This document shows, piece after piece, positions 1 through 6,900 of a DNA stretch of 10,789 nucleotides. The translations under genes and the position numbers were made by a program. This stretch comes from Candidatus Omnitrophota bacterium (GTDB taxonomy: Bacteria; Verrucomicrobiota; Verrucomicrobiia; Limisphaerales; UBA1319). Positions within the stretch are counted from its first letter, which is position 1; the number at the start of each line of letters is the position of its first letter. The stretch lies in the NCBI GenBank assembly GCA_023473405.1, contig JAMCZD010000320.1, forward strand, positions 1 through 10,789. Reading direction: 5' to 3'. The notes beneath the pieces were generated by a model, which made no database searches, was not told the origin of the DNA, and saw nothing but the letters and a program-made list of their open reading frames with translations.

Positions 1-476
1 ACGTTGCCGACTTCCGGTTCGACTCCCAGGTTAACCGTGTGTTGCCCGGCAATTTCCAGGGCCTCGCCTAACGAAGCCATCAAGTCCTTCCAGGCTTCCG
101 CTGAAGAGTTTTCGGCGTGCCACTGCTACATGTTTTGCGCGTCGCGCGTGCCGGTGCAGAGGGTGATCAGTGGCGCGCCCAAACGCTGACAAGCCGCGGC
201 AATGACGCGCAAGCGGCGCAGCCCGTCTCGCCGATGTTCCGGATCGGGATGGATCATGTTAAAGGTGCCGGAGACAGCCACGATAGCGAGTTGATGTTGT
301 CTGGCTTCGCCGCAAACCTGGTCCACTTTCGCAGGCTCGATTTGATCGGGCAGGTTCGGCAAACCGGCGCACGAGAAATTGAATTGAACGCAATCGATGC
401 CATGGCCTCGAACGGCGTCAAAAACCTCGGCCAGTGTTGGCCGAGCGAAGGTTCTAGCAATGATTCCCAGTCGCAT
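1..476 (-). pseudogene. Sugar phosphate isomerase/epimerase (xylose-isomerase-like TIM barrel), interrupted by an amber codon and cut by the left window edge
   Basis: The reading frame starts at ATG 476-474, 8 bp after the oxidoreductase stop, and reads MRLGIIARTF at its N-terminus. It contains family-like stretches such as SGTFNMIHPDP (about residues 68-78) and CTGTRDAQNM (107-116). A TAG codon at 126-128 then ends the frame after 116 residues. The same frame continues without another stop to the window edge (41 codons), reading QWHAENSSAEAWKDL and then LGVEPEVGN. That tail contains the Glu-Pro-Glu metal-site motif typical of these TIM-barrel isomerases. As I recall, homologues read NMW at the stop position, so one TGG-to-TAG change explains it. 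Intact members have about 270-290 residues. The product would isomerise or epimerise a keto-sugar or sugar phosphate in the cytoplasm, and its position suggests co-transcription with the genes upstream. The family call is strong. Whether the gene is dead, read through or misread is open; TAG is a genuine stop for two other genes here. Confidence 0.8.
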
Positions 477-484
477 ATTGACTT

Positions 485-1558
485 CTATACACTTCCTGTC
501 ATTTCCGTTAACCGCATCGTTTGGCCCGTTTCTGCCGAACGCGCTATGGCAACCAGGGCCCGCATTGCGGCCACGCCGTCGTCGATATTGGCCCCATGCT
601 GTGGGGCGCCGCTGAGAACGCTGTCGGCAAAACCCTCGATCTGTCGTTTGTATGAATGAGCGTCTTCGCCGAGCGGGCGGTGGAATTGGCGGTCTTTGGT
701 CGAAAAACACTCGACATCGCTCGACTTATGGAACCAGGGGAGATAAACGCGGCCATTGACGCTCCCCTGCTCGCCGTAGATTTGGAAACCCTCCTCGAAA
801 TCGCCGCGTACCGGGATGGTAAGGTCAAGATGAGCTAACGCGCCGCTGGCAAACTCGGCTTCGACAAACCAGCAATAAGCGTCGAACCGGTTGATGGACC
901 GGGCGCGAACGCTGACTATCGGGCCGCCCAGGAAACGCGCGGTATCGACCAGGTGACTGGCGTGGGTGAGAAGGAAATAGCGTGGCTTGTCAGACTTGGG
1001 ATTGCCGGGAGGTTTCCTGGCCTGCGCGCTCGTTAACGGTATAGGCTGGAGGTTGTCGGTCATGGCATATCGGTAGGTCGAGTCGCAATACCAGGCCTTG
1101 AACGCCATCATTGACCCCATCTCCTCGAGAATGAATTGCCGCGCGAAGGTGATGCCCGGATCAAACCGCCGGTTGTTGCCGATCTGCAATACCAGCTTGG
1201 TCCCTCGCAGTTGCAGCCGCAATTCTTCACATTCTTCAATGGTCACGCCGAGCGGCTTTTCGACCAATACATGCTTGCCGGCGGCGACGGCCTCGAGGGC
1301 CAACGGCACGTGGAATTGGTCGGCCACGCCGATGACGACCGCTTCGAGTCGAGGATCGGCGAGCATCTCTCGATATTCCCTATAGACGACCCGCGGCGAA
1401 TGGATGGCCGCCATCTTATCGCGCAGATCATCGGCCAGGTCGCATAAAGCGTACAATTCGGCATTGCGGGCCTTGCGGACGGCGTCGAAGTGGGCGATCT
1501 GGGCGATATTGCCGCAACCAAGAACCCCAATTCGTAGCAGGCGTGAGTCTTTTTTCAT
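485..1558 (-). CDS. Gfo/Idh/MocA family NAD(P)-dependent oxidoreductase
   Basis: This is a 357-residue cytoplasmic sugar or sugar-acid dehydrogenase. The N-terminal Rossmann fold shows the dinucleotide motif GCGNIA at residues 14-19 after the first beta strand (LLRIGVLG). The acidic end of the second strand is ALCD (37-40). The EKPLG motif at 100-104 carries the family's conserved lysine (K101). The C-terminal half has the substrate-domain signature THASHLVDTARFLGG (198-212), where H202 and D205 match the usual H-x-x-D catalytic pair. Length is normal for the family (about 330-390). The ATG start lies directly before the first beta strand; I see no clear ribosome-binding site. It follows the RuBisCO-like gene by 117 bp and precedes the isomerase by 8 bp, so all three are probably one transcript. 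Members oxidise or reduce a hydroxyl on sugars, inositols or sugar acids. The substrate cannot be predicted from sequence alone. Confidence 0.93.
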   Translation of the reverse strand: MKKDSRLLRIGVLGCGNIAQIAHFDAVRKARNAELYALCDLADDLRDKMAAIHSPRVVYREYREMLADPRLEAVVIGVADQFHVPLALEAVAAGKHVLVEKPLGVTIEECEELRLQLRGTKLVLQIGNNRRFDPGITFARQFILEEMGSMMAFKAWYCDSTYRYAMTDNLQPIPLTSAQARKPPGNPKSDKPRYFLLTHASHLVDTARFLGGPIVSVRARSINRFDAYCWFVEAEFASGALAHLDLTIPVRGDFEEGFQIYGEQGSVNGRVYLPWFHKSSDVECFSTKDRQFHRPLGEDAHSYKRQIEGFADSVLSGAPQHGANIDDGVAAMRALVAIARSAETGQTMRLTEMTGSV

Positions 1559-1654
1559 ATCGATGCAGGTTCAAAATTCAGCTCGAAACGGCTTCACCGA
1601 TCCCGTTCTTCGTTCGAGCACTGGTAATGTGGTTGTGGAGAATCATTATGGCGG

Positions 1655-1677
1655 GATAGTTCCTATCGGGAACGATC
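1655..1677 (-). other. Small imperfect hairpin at the end of the RuBisCO-like gene
   Basis: GATAGTTCC (1655-1663) pairs with GGAACGATC (1669-1677) across a 5-nt loop, with one mismatch. It overlaps the stop codon (1676-1678) of the RuBisCO-like gene. It is not followed by a T-run in the direction of transcription, so it is more likely a processing or stabilising structure, or chance, than a terminator. Confidence 0.3.
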
Positions 1678-3106
1678 ATTTGGCCTTCTCCGGATACCGC
1701 TGTTGAAGCGCCGACCGCAGGGCCGTCAGTTTCCTGACCTCCGCCAGTGCCACCAACTCGGAAAGGTGCCTCTCTGCCGGCACGTCGCGCAACTCGCCGG
1801 ACCGATGGATTTCCAGCGCTTCGAGCATTGCTTCCGCGCCCAGTTGCGGATCAGGTTGGCCGCGTGAGTTCTTGATGGAATTGATCGCCGAACCGGCCAG
1901 GAACAGGACACTCTCGCTCAGGCCGCGCCGTTCGGCGTCGATCAGGTTCAGAATGATGTTGCCCTGGTCAAGACCTCCGGCCCGAGTGATCATAGTGGGC
2001 CGGATACCGGGTAGCGGCTGGGTGAGGACTTTTTCCGAAGCGAGCCACTCGTCTCCGTAAGGGCAAATGAATGGCGGCCCCCATCGCACCGGGGCGGTTT
2101 GCCGGAAATCAATGCCATCGAGCCGGGCGAGCAGATCGATCACCTCGCGCCAGATGCCGCCCCTTGTTTTCACGCCGATGCCCGCGTTGTGGCCATAAAT
2201 TGCGGGTGGACAAGGCATGCGCCGGGTGGCTTCGCGCACCATCCGGATCGTGCCGCCGGCGAATGTCTCGCTGAACATGACCCCAGTCGCGCCCGCATCC
2301 ACCACCGCTTGAACCGTCGCGAGTATCTCATGCGGCGCGCCCGTAATGTGCGGGGCAAAAATAAGGCCGCGCCCGGCCCGCCGGTCGCGGACCCGTTCTA
2401 TGGCGGCGAGGGCGCGGCGGACTCGTTCCTTCACCGGCGAATACTCGAGGTGCGGGTAGAGGTCTTCGTCTTCCTTGATGAACAATAACAACGGGCAGGC
2501 GGCTGCCTCCGCAACCAAGGCGCCAACTTCATCGGGCGTAATACCGGCGGTAGGCTTGAGAATGGTGCCAAAGGCTGGCTCGGTCGGGCCGAAATGCGTG
2601 AGACGCCGAACCCCGGAAGGACCATAGGCAGGCCCGGGGAAGGTGCGAATGATCGCCTCCGGGATTTGCAAGGCGACCAGGCGCGCGTCTTGATTCTCGT
2701 AGACATCGAATATGATCGCCCCAGCCACGGTGTGCAGGATGTCGCATGAAGTCAGATGCCCGTCCGCCTGAAGCAACATCTTGAGCGGGAATGCCAGGTG
2801 CAGCAAACCCAACCTGCCCGTGCCGTCGAAGGCGTCTATCCCCACACACCTGCCCGTGCACTGCTCGAGCAGAGACCCCGGCGGGACGTGTTTGGTCCCG
2901 CTGGTTGCGTGGTAACTGATCTCGGACGCCGCCTGCTCGAGTCTCAGCGTGCGAAAGGCGAAAAAATAAGTGGCAATGAGTTGATCGGCCATGGCCGGCG
3001 GCGGTTGAGCGGCCAATCGCTCCGCAACCAACCGGCGCAGCCGAACCTCGCGCGGTTCAGGATCGCGCCAAAGCACTTCCAGGGTGTGGCGGTCAATGGT
3101 TCCCAT
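1676..3106 (-). CDS. RuBisCO-like protein (form IV-type RuBisCO large-subunit superfamily)
   Basis: This 476-residue protein has the two-domain layout of the RuBisCO large chain. An N-terminal alpha/beta domain covers about residues 40-165 (TYFFAF, then SGTKHVPPG). A TIM barrel follows with the GTILKPTAG strand (180-188), which aligns with the GTIKPK motif of true RuBisCO and supplies K184. The metal site is preserved in FIKEDED (209-215): K211 is the lysine that is carbamylated in RuBisCO, with D213 and E214 beside it. The active-site histidine region is YGHNAGIGV (304-312, H306), and a phosphate-site-like AGG lies at 376-378. The loop-6 lysine motif of carboxylating enzymes is not visible; APVRWGPPF stands about where it would be. 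The protein is therefore probably not a CO2-fixing RuBisCO. Family members perform enolisation, isomerisation or decarboxylation, for example in methionine salvage or D-apionate catabolism. The ATG at 3106 has AAGG just upstream. An internal ATG at 2992 would remove a 38-residue extension but has no such site. Confidence 0.9.
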   Translation of the reverse strand: MGTIDRHTLEVLWRDPEPREVRLRRLVAERLAAQPPPAMADQLIATYFFAFRTLRLEQAASEISYHATSGTKHVPPGSLLEQCTGRCVGIDAFDGTGRLGLLHLAFPLKMLLQADGHLTSCDILHTVAGAIIFDVYENQDARLVALQIPEAIIRTFPGPAYGPSGVRRLTHFGPTEPAFGTILKPTAGITPDEVGALVAEAAACPLLLFIKEDEDLYPHLEYSPVKERVRRALAAIERVRDRRAGRGLIFAPHITGAPHEILATVQAVVDAGATGVMFSETFAGGTIRMVREATRRMPCPPAIYGHNAGIGVKTRGGIWREVIDLLARLDGIDFRQTAPVRWGPPFICPYGDEWLASEKVLTQPLPGIRPTMITRAGGLDQGNIILNLIDAERRGLSESVLFLAGSAINSIKNSRGQPDPQLGAEAMLEALEIHRSGELRDVPAERHLSELVALAEVRKLTALRSALQQRYPEKAK

Positions 3107-3383
3107 AGCCTTAAAACAACAGTTCGTCCCGCAGCCCGCAATCTAAAAATAATGCCCGGGAATTGGGATTTGGGATTTGAAAATTAAGTTAAGAGTGGCC
3201 ACGCCGTTGCCGGATTCGGTCATGGCGACGCTGACTTTCTTCAATGAACAATTACCAATTCCAATGCCCAATTTACGGTCCCGTCCTGAAAACATGAGCA
3301 CCCCATATACCTCTCGCCTTTGAACGCCACCTTTGAACGGACGTCACGCAAGCGGCGCATACCGGGCGAGTCCTAGCGCCATC

Positions 3384-3676
3384 GGCGCGTCGCCATACCA
3401 GCCTGGGGCAACGCCTCAGGTAACAGGCCCGCATCTGTGGCGCGGACTTCCGAGTCTGCTGTGTCGCGGGTTTCCAACCCGCAACGCGTTGGACCGGCGC
3501 GCGGTCTGCCGATTGGAAATCGGCGACACAGCAGGTTAGGAAACCTGCCACGGTCTGCTGTATCGTAGGTTCCCGCACCCGAACGCCATGCCACAATCGT
3601 TGAGCATCGTCAGCGTCCAGGTCATTTTCAGCCACCGTTCCTGGGGCGTTGCCCCAGGCTGGGATGGGGCCGCGCC
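3384..3676. repeat. Long interrupted inverted repeat (37-bp arms) enclosing a hairpin cluster
   Basis: The left arm is 3384-3420 and the right arm 3640-3676. They are reverse complements at 33 of 37 positions by hand alignment. Each arm is also palindromic inside: the right arm reads CCTGGGGC-GTT-GCCCCAGG with 8-bp stems (3640-3658), and the left arm has a slightly degraded version. About 219 bp lie between the arms, including the 79-bp nested palindrome. No transposase gene or obvious target-site duplication is visible. The layout fits either a non-autonomous mobile element or two inverted copies of a dispersed palindromic repeat. Confidence 0.75.
3456..3534. repeat. 79-bp nested palindrome: 12-bp outer stem with three inner hairpins
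   Basis: CTGCTGTGTCGC (3456-3467) is the exact reverse complement of GCGACACAGCAG (3523-3534). Inside lie GCGGGTT-TCC-AACCCGC (3466-3482), GACCG-GCGCG-CGGTC (3492-3506) and GCCGATT-GGA-AATCGGC (3508-3524). The strand could therefore fold into a cloverleaf-like or cruciform structure. A fourth hairpin, GCAGGTT-AGGA-AACCTGC (3531-3548), follows immediately. A degraded copy of the left half begins at about 3556 (CTGCTGTATCGTAGG). REP-like elements of this kind are often dispersed in many copies; their number in this genome cannot be seen from the window. Confidence 0.85.
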
Positions 3677-3709
3677 TGTGGTGCTCAGCGGATGCGTGCG
3701 GATTAGCTC

Positions 3710-3913
3710 CCCACAGTCCGGGGGTAACACCAAAGGATACTGAGTATTCTGTCTCACACCCCATTCAACGATTCTTCGAATTTCACTATTGCGCGGAGGC
3801 GAGAATTACGTTCAACTACACCGCATACGCACTGAAGTATGTTCAACCAAACGAGTCCGTGTCTGTTGGGTGATCGCGAGGCGTGTCCGCCGCATTACTC
3901 CCCGGACTGTGGG
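3710..3913. repeat. 14-bp perfect inverted repeat bounding a 204-bp segment
   Basis: CCCACAGTCCGGGG (3710-3723) and its exact reverse complement CCCCGGACTGTGGG (3900-3913) frame this segment. With a one-base gap the match extends inward to a shared TAA. The enclosed 176 bp has no recognised gene. It ends 43 bp before the ATG of the GH2 gene, so the right arm lies in that gene's probable promoter or leader region. Confidence 0.6.
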
Positions 3914-3956
3914 ATAGGTGGGACCCCGTAAACGAGGCAATTATTTTAAAACCAAT

Positions 3957-6900
3957 ATGAAACCAATCCGCATAATTCTGTTGGCGATAGTCATCGGCTT
4001 TTCCAGCGCGTTAGTGGCGCGCGCCGGGCAAACACTGTTCTTCTCGACCACCTTCAAAAACCAACTGGCGAAGGAATGGAAATTGGTGGGAGGAGAATGG
4101 AACGTCAGAGATGGCAGTCTCAGACAAACCGGCTCAGACTCCGCCGATCCGAAAAAGTCCATCCTCGTAATGGGAAACGAGGATGATCTTTCGACCGGGA
4201 TTCTAATCACTGCCAAATTGCGGTTCGACTGGGAAACCAGGGACGCGATGTCGCGGGTCGGGATCAGCGTCTGCACCGACCTGGATGGGTATGGTCTCAG
4301 CCTGGTGTTTTTCAGTGGCCGCCTTCAATTCTTGCATGACCAGGTGGCCTGGGGCGAGGGCTGCGCCTTTCCCTATGAGTCGGGGAAATGGTACTGGATG
4401 AAACTCTACAAGGACGAGGTGCAAATGAAGGGTAAGGCATGGCGGGATGGCGAGCCCGAACCGGCTGATTGGATGATCGCGTGGGAGAATTACGACAAGG
4501 AATTAACCGGTTACCCGGGACTTAACGGAGGTTCCTACGGAGGTGGATCGGTGTCTTTCGCCCAGTTGATCGTCGAGCGGATAGAGACCGGGCAACGGCC
4601 TTCGGATGGCAAACTGGACCCTTCATTGGTTGATCTGCAAGTCCTGCCCGGCCAGCCGTGGCGATTGCCATTTGGATTGGAGTTGGCCCCATCCGTCTCC
4701 CCCACCCTTCGGGCGGTCATCACCTTCAACACCAGAAAACTCCCTCGCGGCGATTTCCTGCTGGCATGCTATCGCGATGGCAAGGAATCGAGCCGCCAAC
4801 CGTTGAGTTGGCCCGATAAGAAACCATTCGTCGCCCGGGTGAGCCTCGAAACGCCGCCGGATGAAATCGCCCTGATGATCAAGCCCGCACCGGAAGCCTC
4901 CTTCGAGGAAGTCAAACGGCAGACGGTACCCGGGATGGAAGCCAAACCCGCGACTCCGCCGTGGTCATTCGAATCTCTGGATCGGAAGGCTCGAATCGCT
5001 CCGATGACCGAAATACTGCTGAGCGGTACGGACTGGAGACTGGGATCGTTCCCGATGGGCCGGGGTGAAGCCGAAGCGGCTTATTCGCCGGCTTATGATG
5101 ACCGCCAATTTCTCACTGTGCGAGTACCGGGCGAGGTGCCCTTGCAGATTGGCCTGAAAGGCATGGACCTCTATTATCAAAGCAAGGAACTGAGCCTGAT
5201 CAATGAGAAGGAATGGTGGTATCGAAAGACGTTCGTCCCCCCGAGAGAACTCGAAGGCAAGGTCGTGCGTCTCTTGTTTGACGGTGTGGATTACTTTGCC
5301 ACGGTCTGGTTGAACGGCGAGAAGTTGGGCGGGAGCGAAGGTTGCTTCGTGCCGTTCTCCTCGTTCGACGTCAGCTCGAAACTGCGTTTCGACACCGAGA
5401 ATTGCCTGGTGGTAAAGGTCACCTGCCCGTGGGTACCGAAAGACCGGGGGTTCCTGGAATACATGAAGGGTGAATGGACGATGGAACCGGGCGCTCTGCA
5501 GTTTCCCACCCAGCCATGGGTCCTGGGTCCGTATTGGGACGGGATACCTGCCTATGGCAATGCGGTCTTTCCGATGGGACTGTTTCGCGACGTCAAGTTG
5601 GTGGCCTCGGGGACGATTGTCATCAGCGATCTGTTTGTGCACACGCAGGCGATTCATGCCGATGGCACCGCTACTCTAGTCTTGTCCGGCAAGGCGCTGA
5701 ATTGCAGTGACCAGGAGACGGGTGCAAGGCTCGAATGGAAGATTGCTCCGGACAACTTTGCAGGCGATGAACTGGCTTTGCCGGACCAGTCGCTAAACAT
5801 CCCTCCCGGCGAAAGCTCGTTCAGCGCGCAGGTAAAGGTAACCAACCCGCACTTATGGTGGACCTGGGACACAGGCGCCCAGGACTTGTACCGGTTGACC
5901 GCCAGTCTCTCTTCGAGCGGGGGCGCGGGAAAGGTCAGCCGCAGCGCGACGTTCGGCATACGCACCGTCGAGCGCCGTAAAGACATGAGTTACTGGCTGA
6001 ACGGCCAGCGGCTTTTCCTCAAAGGCGGATGGTATCCCATGTCGGATTACTTCTTGTCCCGGACGAAGCGCGCGGATTACGAGAAGGACCTCGAATTATA
6101 CAAAGCGGCCAACCTGAATCACCTGGTCGCCTTCACGCTGGTCGAGAATCCCGATTTCTATGACCTCTGTGACCGGCTGGGCATCCTCGAAATCTTCGAA
6201 TTCCCCTTCCAACAATTCGGCCCCGGGGCTGTGCTGTATCGCGCCAACCCGCGGCGCGAGATTTTCGTGGAGGAATCACTAAGCCAGCTCCGCCAAATCA
6301 TGGTTCAGTTGCGAAATCACCCCTCGATCATTGTTTGGACGCCGTTTGCTGAAATCGGCGATGCCCGTCGAAAATACGGCGAATACGCCGTCCAGATCGC
6401 CAAACTCGTCGAGGAAATGGCGCCCGGGACCATTTATCATCCCAGCCTTTGCGACGTCGGCGAGCAGCACTTCTGGATGGCAAACGCCGGCATGGGAACC
6501 GGGGACACCTACCAGGCGCACTTCAACGCCAACACTGGATTCGTTTCCGAATACGGCAGCCTCGCCATACCGGCTTATGAGACCTTCAAGCAAATGCTGA
6601 CGCCGGATGAGATGTGGTCGAGCAAGAACACCCTTCTGCCGGACGTGTTGCCGGTGCCGATCAACGTGCCGGTTTATGCCTACCATACCTGTTTCGAGTA
6701 CGCCGGTCTGAACAGCCTGCTCCACCGCGTCCATCAGTTCGTCGATCATCGCCCGCGGTCTGTTCTCGAGTTCATCGATGACTCGCAGCTCTACCAGGCC
6801 TTTATCTTCAAATACGCCACCGAGTGCTATCGCCGCAAAAAATACAATTCAATCAATGGTACTCGCATTTGGTGTTACCGTGACTTGGCGCCCAGGATTC

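Larger units (their letters stand above)
3107..3956. other. Gene-free divergent spacer between the RuBisCO-like cluster and the GH2 gene
   Basis: No convincing coding sequence lies here. Open frames across it follow palindromes, for example the minus-strand string ADFQSADRAPVQRVAGWKP over 3456-3534, and are repeat-derived. The spacer must hold promoters for both flanking genes, but I see no clear -35/-10 pair on either strand. From 3107 to about 3260 the DNA is AT-richer and contains tandem GGGATTT words (near 3162-3178). A 10-bp word CCTTTGAACG occurs twice with a 13-bp period (3317-3326 and 3330-3339). The hairpin cluster and inverted repeats are listed separately. I recognise nothing in 3725-3899. 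Confidence 0.7.

Noticed and set aside
126..128. Genome-wide recoding of TAG as a sense codon
   Set aside because: The oxidoreductase and the GH2 gene both end on TAG at the expected family length, so TAG functions as a stop in this genome.
126..131. Pyrrolysine at the isomerase TAG
   Set aside because: No pyrrolysine machinery is visible and the position appears to be a tryptophan in homologues. A TGG-to-TAG change is simpler.
117..659. Plus-strand frame of 180 codons opposite the isomerase and oxidoreductase ends
   Set aside because: The opposite strand carries two recognisable families across the same bases, so this is an antisense shadow.
1676..3106. True CO2-fixing RuBisCO large subunit (cbbL or rbcL)
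   Set aside because: The loop-6 lysine segment and several substrate-contact motifs are not recognisable. There is no small subunit or phosphoribulokinase nearby, and the neighbours are sugar-catabolic enzymes.
3384..3676. CRISPR array
   Set aside because: The repeated elements are inverted and self-palindromic with irregular spacing. There are no evenly spaced direct repeats with unique spacers and no cas gene.
3273..3764. Long minus-strand open frame of 163 codons across the hairpin cluster
   Set aside because: Its sequence is a read-through of inverted repeats (ADFQSADR and GWKPATQQT strings), the frame has no upstream or downstream partner, and the opposite strand is equally open. This is a typical repeat-derived false gene.
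4965..5657. Minus-strand frame of 230 codons inside the GH2 gene
   Set aside because: The plus strand encodes the GH2 sugar-binding domain here with clear motifs. The antisense frame shows no family features.
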